Source: Deroplatys truncata (lineage: Eukaryota > Arthropoda > Insecta > Mantodea > Mantidae). From it: DNA of 64,000 nt. The notes below the pieces were generated by a model that was not told where the DNA came from, ran no database searches, and worked only from the letters and a program-made list of their open reading frames with translations. Of this stretch, positions 44,238-57,287 are shown piece after piece. Location: NCBI GenBank assembly GCA_030765065.1, contig CM060975.1, forward strand, positions 259,851,816-259,915,815. Reading direction: 5' to 3'. Made by a program: the position numbers and the translations under genes. How positions within the stretch are numbered: the first letter of the stretch is position 1; each line of letters begins with the position of its first letter.

Positions 44238-45107
44238 CATTTTTAGAGTAGCAGTTACAGCTGTTTTGACTAATCAAAGTTAAATGAAACAAGGAAACGA
44301 TATTCATGGTATACTAATCAGCTTTAGAGCACGAATATAAGCTGTTATCGCTCCCAAAGTGCTACAATAAATAGAAGTACAAGCAATAGATAAATGACAC
44401 CAACCTTTGGAAAGCGTAAAAAATGGCGATTTCAGTAACCGACAAAGAAGAAGACCTAGAATGGAGCACGTAGGTATTATTGATCAACTGATTGATTCCT
44501 GAAACGAATAAAAGTTTGCGTACTTGGTAGCATGCAGAAGTTAAGTGCACATCTATTTACAAAAACAATAAATAAAAGAAAGGACAAATGTGCACAAAAA
44601 CACGGTTATCAATTATGTTTTTCATAGCGTAGTTTCACAAACACGGATGCCATATGTAATACGAACGGACGTTAAACACTACTAAAGATAGCGCATTTCG
44701 GTGACAGGATCAGAAACGTGACCACGCTGCCTTGTTCATCACACATCTGCCTACTGTGTTTACGGTTACCTTCTACCTGCATATCTCTACTGCTCCTATA
44801 AACATTTCTATGACACCTTGTATATGGGGATATCTATAAACCTGTGAACTGAATGGCGGGAGAAAGTAAATGGCGGGATGTGGTAAATCAGAGTTTTTAC
44901 ATTTTCTGCGTATTCAGAACCTTATGATCAGCTCAGATATTCACTTGATATTCCATAGATCAGAAATAAGTAAACAAACAAATAAACAATATTGCTCCAA
45001 TATAAATAGCCATCAAGACTTCAATTAGTTCATGTACGTAATTTTGAGGATTGTTATTGATATTTTGAATATGAAATCAGCAAGTATAAATATGATAAAG
45101 ATTAGAA

Positions 45108-45775
45108 TAATGTCATAGCACGAATTTGAACCACGGATCTTCAACTTTCCGGGCCGTTACTCTAACCAACTGGATTGGATTAGCTACGGAGGGGACTCGG
45201 CACTGATCCACGTAGGGGGTATCGTACCTACGCTCCACAAGGGGGCGTCCCCGGGAGGGAGGATGTGGCGAGAGCAGACACCGGGTGGCCGGAACCAGGA
45301 GTGATGGCACAGGAATGGCAGGATTCCTAAGTTTCCAGATAGAGACTCTCAGCAGACCGGTAATCCCACACCGCTTAGAGAGGGTCCAGCGTCCCTCGAG
45401 GGGGTTCTGATACCTCCGGCAGCCAGCCGAAAGCCGAGGGACAGAGACAGTCACAAAGAACATCCTTTTCCTCTGGCACACTGCAACGAAACATCAGCGC
45501 CGACACTCCAATCCTGAAACAGACCAACGGAAAGATTAAGTGAAATGAGGAGATGCATGTGAGAATCCTTCCCAGCATTCGCTTGGTAACCCGGAAAAAC
45601 TCCCGATAAAACCCATGGGTCAGGAAGGTCGGCCACGGGAATCGAACCCACGACCTCTCAAATGCGGGCCACAGGCGAAACGCCTGAGCCATCCCGCTCG
45701 GTCTAACTGAGCTACTATTGCAGTATACGTACCGGCACGATATATAATTCCCTAACTTACTGGCATTTTCATTGT
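45108..45775 (-). mobile_element. tRNA-like element, split by a SINE-B
   Basis: On the minus strand the right part reads CACGATATATAATTCC-side flank, then ATAGTAGCTCAGTT (A box). After the SINE it continues AGTTGGTTAGAGTAACGGCC, AAGATCCGTGGTTCAAATTC (B box). The same series occurs at 62.4 kb. A functional tRNA is unlikely because acceptor pairing is poor. Confidence 0.6.
45172..45704 (-). mobile_element. SINE-B, 533 bp
   Basis: Flanked by AACT at 45168-45171 and 45705-45708 (a short duplication, but it restores the tRNA-like sequence). On the minus strand the head is GAGCGGGATGGCTCAGGCGT with B box GTGGGTTCGATTCCCG, the body is CCATGGGTTTTATCGGGAG and CACCCGGTGTCTGC, and the tail is TAATCCAATCC. 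The 122-, 105- and 66-codon frames over it are not genes. Confidence 0.85.
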
Positions 45776-45779
45776 GTGG

Positions 45780-47725
45780 AAGAACGATTAATAATCAAAA
45801 GTATGATTAGTTTACATCATCACCGATTTCGTCTATGTTATGTCCTTAAACTTTTCTTTGTAAGTAAGCTGTTCTGTTTTTTAGCCTCCAACATAAATGG
45901 GTACTTTTATACTCAATTAGATTAACATTTCTATAATGAGAGGATAGTAATTTATAATGGCATTATATTCTGAAAAAGTGTATATTTACATTTGAGTTTA
46001 TACTTTTTATACCCTTTTTATAGCAAAAGACATCATTTAATTGTTTCCTGTTACGTTGTTTTCTAAATTATTGCTTCTGGGCATGGAATTTTTTATCACA
46101 GACATTTTAGTAAAAATAAAACAACAGTTTTAAACCAACACAAACTTAATTAACGCAGGACTGCCAATCAAAAAGCTAAGTGTGCAATGTAAATTTAAAT
46201 TAAACAAAAAGGAAACAAACGCAAGCCCAGACAAACTAATTATTAACCGAAAGCCAAAACCAGAATCAAACGATACTTCTATTCCAGATGGAAAACGCAA
46301 TGCAAATTGAAGCCGAAAAGCAAAATGGCAAGCTCGCATGTTTGACATTCGCATCTTATTAATTATTCATGTGTCAGAATATGTTATATTGGTGTATCTG
46401 TGTGTTGTTAGGCCCTCAGAGTGACGTATGCGCAGTTTCACACGACACAGCATTCCCATTACCATCGTTGCTTGCATCAAATTAATTAAAATACATTACA
46501 TCGAATTATTTGCCACTTTGGGACCACTGCGATGACATTTTAAGACCGACTTGCTGTTGGTGACCCGCGTGTTTAATTCTGGGTCACCCGAAACTGGGTC
46601 ATTTTCGCTATTTCAGTTTTAGGATAAAGCACTTTATGCTGCTATGCAAATATACCGAATTAACTGGTAGTTAGCGTAAACGATAAAATGTGTACCAAGA
46701 AAACATTTGAAATCAGGTATTCGCACATTTTATCGTGGCTATGGTACAGTAGATAGAAGAATATATTTTTCTATGAATAGTACAGTATGCAAGAAATGCC
46801 AATAAATGTAATAAGTAGAGCACTTTATTTGAGTGTAGGATCTAAGATATCTCATGGTGTGTTTATTGACACTTTTTCATATAATTAAGAAGGAAAACGA
46901 AAGAAAGACAACTGCACTGAAAAGAAATCATGGTATTTAAATGTAATCATTCACTTTTAATTGAAAACGGTTACACTAGCTTTATATGTAGTTTGTTACA
47001 TTATTTAGTCAGTACAAAATTAGAAAATACGATCTTTTTACTGAATTTATCTCTCCTGAAGCTATAAAGCCACCCATTTGCAAAAAGTGCAAACAAAAAG
47101 TTTTAATTTGCTGAGGAGTGTTACTAATGATTACTACAGACGGCCATGAAATATGTATTCGTGAAATGGCAACGCTGTTTTTCTTATGCAAAGACCGTTC
47201 TTCATTGTTGCCATAACCTCAAATTATCGCGCGCCATTTAAAAAGTATCCTTTCCTTTTCCCGCCACAAGCGCTGGAGTCAGTTTTGGCCACATAAACAC
47301 AGGTTCCAGTAGCCCAGAGGGTGCAATTAGTGCGTGATATACGACCTGACTCACTCGGCAAGAAGCCCCGTTTTCTTTATTGTGCCTACGTGTTGGAGTT
47401 ATTCCTCTATAATTGTTTTATGGAGCTCCACTGTCTTCGCACTAAGACAGTAAACTCGTAAGATAAATGTTTGCTGCAAGTGATTTATACTGAAATAATT
47501 CAAATATGTTTTTCTAGCCTCAGAAGGGAAACATTCATCATACTATGAAACAGAAACAAATTGGAGTAAAGTTTCTTGGTGTTGCACTTATAATATTGCG
47601 TATTTCAGCCCAAAGACCCGAAAAAAGCTACTGATTCTGCCACCCCTAGCTTTTTTTTCGAAAAATTTCTACCTGCCAATTGGTAAATCTGCTTTAGGCC
47701 CACCTTCTCGTCCTTTTCAGGATGT
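45780..47725. other. No recognised feature
   Basis: AT-rich. The frames at 46130-46354 and 47009-47191 have no domain. No repeat shared with the rest of the window noticed. Confidence 0.4.
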
Positions 47726-47731
47726 ATGCTT

Positions 47732-48982
47732 TTTGGTGCCATATACTTGGGGGACGTGTTGCTGACATCAAAACAGTAAAAAAATTCATATGAAGATGGG
47801 TCTGAAAATCATTTATTTCAGAGTTACAACACAAAATCGAAAGTTACAAGAATTGCTCGAAGTGGCTTCCCCTTGCTTCGATGCATGCGGCAAGTCTGCG
47901 TTCCATGCTCTGGCGTGATCTGTTGAAAATTCCTGGTGTGTTACGTATTTGGTCAAATCCAGTTTGGATAAGTCCTCTCAAAATGTCAACATCAGGTACA
48001 GGAGTCACATAAACCAAGGACTTTAAATGTCCCCAGACGAAGAAATCCATTGGATTCAAATGAGGCGATCGAGCAGGCCATGCAATGGGTCCCCTTTGAC
48101 CAATCAATCTTTGCCAAATCGATCATTCAAAAACTTACGAACTATCATACTGAAATGAGCTGGAGCACAATTGTGTAAAAACCACATTTATTGGATGATG
48201 TCCAGAGGCACATTATCAGTTAAGTTATGCAACTCATTTCTGGAGATAGGTTTGTCCATTCAGAGGCGGAGGAAAGAAGTAGGGACCAATAAGGTGATCA
48301 TGAATGATTTCATCCCAAACGTTGAGAGAGGCCCTCTGTTGATGGTTGTTCTGTCGTACTTCATTAGAATTTTCAAATGCCCAGTTATGAGTGTTATGAA
48401 AATTGAAGATGCCATCGGAATAAAACCAGCCCCATCCGTGAATAAGATACAGGCTAGGAAATTGATGAACACAGCGCACTGATGTAACATGCGTTGACAG
48501 AAACGTCTTCTTGGCTCAAAGTCCGCCTCATTTAATCCTACTGGTACAGAAGATTTTCATGCAGTAGTAATATAACTAACTCTTTCCCTTACAGCCACAT
48601 GTCTTGTGCTTTGTGATGGGTCTGCATCCACAGCACGAAGAACTCGTTCTTCAAGCTCAATGCCTTGTACCGCTCTTGATCTCCCAACATCCCTATTACT
48701 CCTCTCAAATGCGCCATTCTCTCTCAAGCGTTGGTGAAACTGTGCGAATGTTCTTGCACACGGTAACGGCCTGTCAGGTACCTTTCTGCATAAAGTTCAC
48801 GTGCTCGTGCTGCATTGCCGTCTGCACGGCCATATGTGTAGTGCATATCCGTCTGTTTGCTTATGGAATACTTCTTTTTTCACCTATAACAACGAAACGG
48901 TTGATTTTCAGGCCCATGTACATATGTCCTTTTTTACTGTTTTGATGTCAGGAACACATGCCCCCAAATATATGACACCAAT
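47732..48982 (-). mobile_element. Tc1/mariner-superfamily transposon with ~85-bp inverted repeats
   Basis: The left arm TGGTGCCATATACTTGGGGG, TGACATCAAAACAGTAAAAA, GGGTCTGAAAATCA is matched in reverse by the right arm ending at ~48982 (TGATTTTCAGGCCCATGTAC, TTTTTTACTGTTTTGATGTC, CCCCCAAATATATGACACCA). Length (~1.25 kb) suggests a complete but inactive copy. TA duplication not clear. Confidence 0.82.
47844..48905 (-). pseudogene. Near-complete but broken DDE transposase
   Basis: Ordered pieces on the minus strand: an N-terminal HTH region (~48905-48600, with RERYLTGR-like and GDQERYKAL traces); ILFTDGAGF (first catalytic Asp) with GIFNFHNTHNWAFENSNEVR and QNNHQQRASLNVW, then IGPYFFPPPLNGQTYL (48234-48400); CAPAHFS after a HN in place of the usual second-Asp context; and the open C-terminal frame 47844-48107 (GQRGPIAWPARSPHLNPMDF, LKSLVYVTPV, ending GSHFEQFL). 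In that frame the third-Asp motif survives as SPHLNPMDF. Frameshifts and stops separate the blocks. Confidence 0.88.
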
Positions 48983-49009
48983 AAAGATACATCTTGAATT
49001 GTAACAGGT

Positions 49010-49998
49010 GTGCAGAACTCTCCAAAACAATTTGTTCGAGATACGCGAATCTCCAACCTTAGCCCGATCGCAAGGCAATGTTATAAGAAGATACAAGCAT
49101 AAAGGTTCACTGACGATGATGATGATGATGATGATGATGTACCTATGATATTGGTTTAGTTTGGGCACAAAGTATGAAATACGGGAAAGGCTCTGCTGTT
49201 CGTAGAAAGTATTATATTTGCAAATATATCAAGGGGAAGATAGCTTGCATCTATCACAATCAATCTAATGCACTTATGGTGACTCCTTTAGAGGACTTGC
49301 ATAACCTGCCACTGCTTATACGCATCTTATTTTTCCTTCTTAACAGACAGGTATTATTTAGGAGTATTTATCCTTAACTAGGGTGTCAATAGTGAGGGTC
49401 TCCCCTTCAGGTACAGTGTACACACGGATGCAGAAAAAAGTGGGCCATAATGGAACGCAGCGGTTAATTACTGATGTCTAGCCCCACCCTCTACCAGAGT
49501 GACCTCTCTTTCTCGTGCATAAATCTAACCACTTGATTGACAGTTATTTGTTTATCTTCTTAATAGCTAACGTAATACTTCGGTGAATTTTGACTCAGAA
49601 GTAAAATGTAATACAATAACAAATTGTATTAAGGACGAACGTTATGAACTTGTGTCTTTTGTTGTTTTAAAATGCTTATGCCTGTATATGCATACTATGC
49701 TAGCGTTTTATTTAATGTCTGTCATTTTTAAAGCCCTTAATTAGCATTAAATGACTCTGTGCCTCTGCGGTAAAGTTCAGTATTAAGCCTCAAGTCTGTT
49801 TCTTTTTTCATTTCAGAATTCTCTGGGTATTATAGTTTTTAAATATAGCTTTAATATACTTACTCTTAAGCTCATAACGCAGTGATTGTAAAACATTCCC
49901 TGAATATGAGTGGCATTAGGCTAACTCTGTACAAAATTTGCCAACTTCTACAATTATAAGTATTTTAATTATGTAGGCAAGCACATTATAATAACAAC

Positions 49999-50031
<33 letters not shown>

Positions 50032-53000
50032 CTTAATAGTAATGAATTTAAATTTATAAAAAGTATCTCTTGGTCTAAATCACTGATTTACGGATCAACG
50101 GAACTAGTTTGCAACACCAGCTCAAGTTGCCACAAGGAATTCTGGCCGAAATTCTCTAAAACGAAATACTTTCGTATAATTTCACTTTCAGATCCACACA
50201 ACTTAATATTTTTAAACCTTTCCGAAGCTTATTTTCAGTCAGAACTTAATCAAAAGTGTTGGTTACATAGAATGTATTCATTAGTGCGCCACAAAATCCT
50301 AGCTGTAGAAAAAACGCTGGACAAAGGAGCGATATTTTCAAGTTAGAATGTGGTCGGGTCATATAGATAACAGGAGCTAATAGCGGCTGATCCACTAGTG
50401 TATTTGAATGTAATATATCGATATCATGAATACTAAATTTTACTCCTACAGAGGCTTAAAATCGACACTGATGAAACGGCAGAAAGAGAATCACCGAGGG
50501 AAACGAAATAATCTTGTGAGAGAAAAGGAAAGAGACACTTCATCAACCAATGGGATACGTGAGTGAACTGCTACTGAATAAATAAAGAAATACACTACAG
50601 GTGAAATTCAGGAGAATAACACATTGTTGCCTGAGAGCACTTGGAGTAGGAACCCAGAGAAAACAAGCTATTCGTCCTTTAAAGAAAGCTGATTTTAAGA
50701 TGCTTTCAGCCAAAACCAAACGTTAGTGCCGATTAGGTTTTGATGCCTGCGGTATTTTATACTATATACCAGGAGTTGTGAACTTCTGCATTCTTAATTA
50801 CTATTCCTGCACATATAAATAATAATGATTTAAATAAAGCATGAGTCAAAAATGAAAAAGAAACTAAGTTTGGCAGTTTTGTAAGATAGATTTTGGACCT
50901 GCTAATCTGCGTACTAAATTCTGTTTATTTGACCAGCTTGACCTCATTGGTAGTAAAAAAATTGTTTAAACTGATTGGGTGCTGGTGCGGTGCTTTGACT
51001 TTCCAACTGACTTCGGTGTAATACGTGGTCTGAAGTGCTACCGAAATATTTTGAGAGCAACAGGGGTGGTACTTTGTTATCGAGAATTGCAATGTTTTGA
51101 AAATTTAAGCTTAAATTGCGAACCTTCTTGGATCTTTATATCAGTACGTAAAGAATAATTTTAGGCGCTCTGCTTACGTGTCAAGCATATTACGGGCTGT
51201 CTGTCGACTTAAACAACGGTACACTTTCTTCCGGTTCATGGTTTCCTGTGCTGTTTGAAGGAATCTCTGCATTAATGTATTTTATAACTGAATCGTTACT
51301 GTACCTTTATCTTATGGTTCTTATTTGAGTTGTTATGTTAAAATATTACTCTATACATAACTTTTTAATTGTTAAATAGAATTTTCGCCGTACTATCTAA
51401 AGCAATGTTATAGCTAAATTGTTATTTCCAAGCATTTTCTTGTATAGGAATTTAAAAATAGAATAAAATTCTCCCTTACAGTGCTGTAGAGGTTGGAGTG
51501 ATCACTTTCCTTTACCTTGCCATTTTTGAATGTCCTGATTGTTCCCTGTGGCTCTTAACTGGTTATTCGTTCACATTAATTTAACCGCCTTAATTTAATA
51601 TGAAATATACTGAAAGTGTAAGAAAGGTGATATTAAGCTGGAGAATATTTAATTTGTAATCAAATCTATGTCGAATAATTAAATTTTAAAGCCATCCTTC
51701 ATTACTTGTTAAGGAATTTATTGAATACATATCTGTCACTGACAGCCCACAGGAAAAAGATAAGCAACAATAAAATAAACACATTCAAAGCATAAATAAC
51801 AACACTGTACACAAAAACGTATTTATTATAACTGCAAGTAGTGTCTTATAAAATGAACACATGGCACTAGCGAACATTTTGTTTTTAATTCGTAGTTTTA
51901 TGATTTATAATTTATGCTTTAGGGTACAGCTTTATGGACTTTTTCTTCCACATCTGCATAATTATCCACGTAAGATGAAGCAATATTGATATATCCGGAG
52001 AAAATGTATAATCTGAAGGAATACTTGTGGAATGTGTTTTCAAATGGATATAGGTGGGACTATATATTTACTGTAGGCATGTTTCGAAATCTAATAACAA
52101 ACGTTTTATTTGTAAAACAGATCTTTTTGTTGTACAAAGAAACTTAAAATTTACATTTTACAGTAAGTTGTTGAGCCACAGTCTATAAAGCATGGTAGAA
52201 GCAAAGGATATTCACAAAGACGCAAGTGCTAATTTTATTTTCTGTTAAGACACATGTTAAGACAGGAATTTGAAATTCATAACGTTGTGTCCAAATTGTA
52301 TTTCAGCAGCTCCATAGTGTCTTGAAATGTGCTATTAACTATCTTAAAGGCATCCAAAGTAACTTTACTCCGAATAATATTCTTCATTGCTTTCATTTCA
52401 AGTCTATTTATTTAGATTTGGTACCTTTTGAAAATCAGAGAGAGAGAGAGAGTTAATCTACCTTAATAGCACTCTTCCGAGTCATATTATTACTGCTAGA
52501 TCAAAAAAGAAGGAAAAATTGGGAGAAAATACACCGCTGCTCGAAGCTAACCAAATTGCTGATGGTCCAGGTAATGCTGAAATCGCGTGAATACAGAACC
52601 TGTCATTTTCCGCACACAAGATTAAATGCTCTTTGGCATGAAACTGTGTGGTCTCATTCCTTTCTGGAATTGGGATCCTCGTTGGACAGAGTGAGTCAGT
52701 ATTTGCGCAAGAAACGTTAGTTTCTACATGCAAATATTCCTAAATAGTGCTTCACCCATAATTAAAATGAAAGGTATAATGGTAATAGTAATAATAATAA
52801 AAACAACAATAACACCTGTACATTAGTCAATAGAAGCTTATATATAGTTACAGATTTATACAATATCTGAGGTTTAGACTCACATCTTTTCTCTAAAATC
52901 ATAACTCAAATTGAAGAGTAGCTATGGAAGTTTCAATTCTACTTGTGTAGATTTTTATTTCCATGGCAACGTCATAAAGAAAACATGGCAACTCCGGTGC

Positions 53001-53375
53001 AAGAAACTCTTTGCGTATTGGAATTTGCCACATCATATAGTGGTTACATTTCAGCGGGCATGTAGGCAAAGATTTGGTCTTCACGCCCCTTCTGGAAACA
53101 ACATTCGTAATTGGTACGAGTACCATCAGATCCAAATGACAGGGTGTCTCTGTAAAGGAAAGAGCACCGGATGACCGCGTGTGTCAGATGAGAAAGCAGA
53201 GTCAGAGCAGCTTTCACGCGCAGTCATAAAAATTCTGTGCGGTGGGCGAGTCAAGAACTAGCTATTCCAAAAATATCAGTCCGGAAGGTAATAAGAACAT
53301 TTGCCACGATAACTGCGGACCTACCTAAGTTGAGACGGAGAAGGGTCAATTACACCAGACACGGTAGGTCAATGT
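49010..53375. other. Long stretch without recognised genes
   Basis: Contains a (GAT)n run at 49114-49139, an (AAT)n run at ~49993-50030 and an (AG) run at ~52437-52452. Frames such as 52482-52733 and 52911-53174 show no domain. Otherwise AT-rich with no repeat recognised here. Confidence 0.4.
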
Positions 53376-53384
53376 GAGAAGTAA

Positions 53385-54805
53385 TGGACTACCAGCTGGA
53401 TGTATGGACTAACGGCGGGATTTATAGACTACCGGCTGGGCGTTTAGGCTACCGGAATGTGTATGGACTACCGGTGGGTATATGGATTACCGCTGCGTGT
53501 ATGGATTACGGCTGGCTATAGGTATTATCGGTTGGGCGTATGCATTACTGGCTGGATGTATGGATTAGCGCCTGATAGTATGGACTACCGGCTGTAGGTA
53601 TGGATTACCGGCTGGGTGTATGAACTAACGGCTGTAGGTATGGATTATCGGCTGGGTATATGAACTACTGAGTAGATATATGAATTATCGGCCGGATATA
53701 TGAACTACCGGCTGTAGGTATTGATTATCGACTGGCTAATTGAACTACCGGCTGGGTATATGAACTACCGGCTGTAGTTATTGATTATCGACTGGGTGTA
53801 TGAAATACCGGCTGGATGGACTACCGCCTGGATGTATGGACTACCGGTTGGGTGTATGGACTACCGGTTGTGTGTATGGATTATCGGCTGGATGTAGGGA
53901 CTTCCGGCTGGTTGTATGGGCTACAGGCTGTGTGTATGGATTATTGGCTGAATATATGGACTTCCGGCTGAATGTATGGGTTTCCGGCTGAATGTATGGA
54001 CTTCCGGCTGAATGTATGGGCTACTGGCTGGGTGTATGGACTACCGGTTGTGTGTATGGATTATCGTCTGGATGTATGGACTTCCGGCTGGATGTATGGG
54101 CTACAGGCTGTGTGTATGGATTATTGGCTGAATATATGGACTTCCGGCTGAATGTATGGGTTTCCGGCTGAATGTATGGACTTCCGGCTGAATGTATGGG
54201 CTACTGGCTGGGTGTATGGACTACCGGTTGTGTGTATGGATTATCGTCTGGATGTATGGACTTCCGGCTGGGTGTATGAACTACCAGTTGTGTGTATGGA
54301 TTATCGTCTGGATGTATGGACTACAGGCTGGGTGTATGGACTACCGGTTGTGTGTATGGATTATTGTCTGGATGTATGGACTACCGGTTGTGTGTATGGA
54401 CTACCGGTTGTGTGTATGGATTATCGGCTGGATGTAGGGACTTCCGGCTGAATGTATGGGCTACTGGCTGGGTGTATGGACTACCGGTTGTGTGTATGGA
54501 TTATCGTCTGGATGTATGGACTTCCGGCTGGGTGTATGAACTACCAGTTGTGTGTATGGATTATCGGCTGGATGTATGGACTCCGGTTTGACGTATGGAA
54601 TATCGACTGGTTGTATGGAATTCTGGCTGGGTGTATGGACTACCGATTGTATGTATGGACTACTGGCTGAGCGCATGGACTACCGGTTGGTTGTATGGAT
54701 TATCGACTGGGTGTATGACTAGGGTTGGTTGTATGGATTACCGGCTCGATATATGGATTACAGCCTGTGTGCATGGGCTATCGGCTGGTTTGTGGATTAC
54801 CTGGA
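53385..54805 (+). repeat. 20-bp minisatellite with 180-bp higher-order repeat
   Basis: About 70 tandem copies of a GGTGTATGGACTACCGGCTG-like unit. The 5' third is more diverged. From 53900 on, variants alternate (GGATTAT, GGACTTCC, GGGCTAC), and the block 53941-54089 recurs at 54121-54269, exactly 180 bp later. Frames of ~60-100 codons occur in all three plus phases with the same MDYRLDVWTTG-type peptide, a consequence of the unit not being a multiple of three and lacking stops. A protein is not supported. Confidence 0.95.
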
Positions 54806-54809
54806 TGTA

Positions 54810-55425
54810 TGCCGTGTCACCAATGAATCACACGTTGAACACTTATAATTTGTGTTACGACAACTTCCACAGTTTTTCTTCAATTTAACTAAGGATTCAA
54901 AATTATACTGTATAAGCCGGAGAAAATAAATAAGCTTAAATCTCGTATAAGCATTTTATGTGCATCTTGTAAGTTAGTATACCGAACTGCCTATTCACTG
55001 AGTTATTTCCTCTTCATGGTAGGGTATTAGCCAATTATAATCTTACAATTCAATCAATCTTTCATGGGCCGACAGGAGTTTCTTGTTCTAATACAAGGTT
55101 TAGCGTTTTGTTAAACTTCATCTGTAGAATGCGTTCTGTTTTTTAAGTGTTTCACTTATACAATAGAAAATACATTAAATTTTCTCATTTCTTCAATGTT
55201 TTTAATTTTACTATGGCTTCACGGGAATGCATCCAGTTCCATGACCATACTTTCGGTACTCTACACTCCGAGGTCTTCTTTGGGGTAAGATTACCCTGCA
55301 ATGCTGTGAACTCAGTGTAAATAATCAATGTCGAGAAAGCTTTAAATCATTATCCGATTCTTCTGTTTAGAGCTTTGCTCTTTAGAGACAGACAGGAAGG
55401 CAGGCAGGTATGCAGACAGACGGAC
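54810..55425. other. No recognised feature
   Basis: AT-rich. Short AGACAGAC-type runs lie at 55386-55430. Confidence 0.4.
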
Positions 55426-55429
55426 AGAC

Positions 55430-55570
55430 AGAAGTGAATACACTCATGCACACACACAGACCTTATTTTAAATTTCTTCTGGAGGGTTTCAGTGGACCCC
55501 AGAATGTGTACTTCCGATGAAACCTCGTTTTGTTCACGTGGAAAACAATGTTTCCTCTATGAATCTATTT
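55430..55570 (-). repeat. REA repeat, 5' fragment, divergent
   Basis: CACTCATGCACACACACAGA, AGAATGTGTACTTCCGATGA and ATGTTTCCTCTATGAATC follow the reverse REA 5' order. Confidence 0.45.
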
Positions 55571-55862
55571 TAGATACATTGTGTATAAACTAAACCAGAA
55601 GAATAGGCATACGTTAACGCATGCATAAAATAGAAAGAAAAGACGTATTGTATAGACTTAGCTTTCACCTGGATTAGATACATGGCATATAAACAAAACA
55701 ATCGGGGAAATTTGATTGTATCTCCTAATGGTTACGCTGTAACTTGCATGTACTTAAAAATAACAATTTATTTCCTGCTGATCTAGATGCTATGGATAGG
55801 TATACACATACAGTGTGTTATTGTTTACAATGTACTTCATTTCAAAAATTTCCGTCATCTAG

Positions 55863-56140
55863 AACAGGGCTGCGAAACTAGTGCGCCGAGCTCAGTGCTC
55901 CGCTTCCGCTGCTCATGGTAGGAGGCGTGGTAATTGCGACCAGATCACACCTGTATATACTAGTGACGTCCTCCTCAACAGTTACACCAATCTTTAACTC
56001 GGAGTGTGAAGAAAACTTCTTTGTTGAAGAAGATGGTTTGTTACGTTATTTTTTTTATTTGCCCAAAAAAATGTTTCTTTAAATATTTAATATTTATGTT
56101 TGGCTTGGCTGCTTCATATTTTTGTTAGAGACATTATATC
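55863..56140 (+). other. Possible hAT-like terminal segment
   Basis: CAGGGCTGCGAAACTAGTGC followed by a GC-richer ~100 bp resembles the terminus style of hAT elements. There is no partner terminus or transposase next to it; the LTR-like repeat begins at 56142. Confidence 0.2.
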
Positions 56141-56141
56141 T

Positions 56142-56831
56142 TGGCAGGGCGAGATACGACAAGAATGTAGGCTTACACAGATTATAAGTTTTAATTCACT
56201 CCTTTTTATTAATCCTTGACACAAATTAAATAGAACTTCACTGATATCAAGAGCTGTGATATTCTTTTTGTTATTAATGACTCTTTTTAACACGTAAAAC
56301 TATTTTCGTCTCACACGAATACATATTAAATTTCTTGAGGACACTTTTTGCATCTGGTTAGTAACTCTGTCTGCAGGCAACTGACCAGATTTCAACCGCC
56401 CAAACATGTAAATTTTTCTCCTTTTCAGTTTCTGATTGGCTAATCCTACTCCAATAGAATACCTTCATTTAACATTTCTGGTCGTTGATTGGCTATTTTT
56501 ATAAACTGTCTCAAAATGACATTATAGCTTCCAAAAATCACAAGTAGTATTGTTAAACTCTCAAACTCATTATTGCCTCAAGGTTATCTCATTGTTATCT
56601 CATTGTTAGCAACTTTTAACTTATTATTCTCACAGCTCCTACATTATTAAATTGCGTAATACATTCACATAACATTATTACACATGGATATAATAATATA
56701 AACATATACAATGACTGTTACATACATTTTACAAATTATTACATACACATATTGCTTCAAGGCGGGCTGTTATTGAATTTATATATTATATAATTAGACT
56801 GAAAATCATTTGTGTTAAAAATACTGCCTCA
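56142..56831 (-). mobile_element. LTR-like repeat with three CCAAT boxes, copy 2
   Basis: Reverse copy of 35589-36282. TGGCAGGGC at the left is the end, and ATACTGCCTCA at 56821-56831 is the start of the element. All three CCAAT boxes are conserved (GATTGGCTAATCC, CTCCAATAGAAT, GATTGGCTATTTT), as is ATTGCTTCAAGGCGGGCTGT. Inverted ends TGAGGCAG/CTGCCA. No target duplication. Confidence 0.65.
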
Positions 56832-57287
56832 TTGTATGTGTGTGTGTCAGAGGATGGAAATGCGCGCTGTCTAGTGTGAAAAACAATACTTAGATACACA
56901 TCACATCATAATATAAATCGACATTCTACCACAATGCACAGTGAAGAATATACGGAGAGAAACTATCAGGGTGGCTTGCGAAACATTGTAGGAGCATCTA
57001 AAAAGCAAAGAAGTGAAAAATGTTGAACGTGCCACCGTTGAAGTGCATTGACCATCTATTGTTCTTGCTAATTTTTTTAGAGAATTTCTCTCGCATTGCT
57101 TAGCTGTCTAAACCTTTTTTCAGACGGCGAATTTGTAAAAGACTGTTTAGTAATGGCTACTGATGAGCTTGATCTAATATTAATAAATAGTTTTGTTCAA
57201 TACCAGCGTTAGTGTTTAACATTTGATTTCAATATTACATTTATCTGTTACTAAGATTGAGTCTTATGTGTATGAAGTTGTAAATAG

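Noticed and set aside
53800..54888. Repeat protein encoded by the minisatellite
   Set aside because: All three frames give the same peptide because of unit length; no start context or flanking coding.
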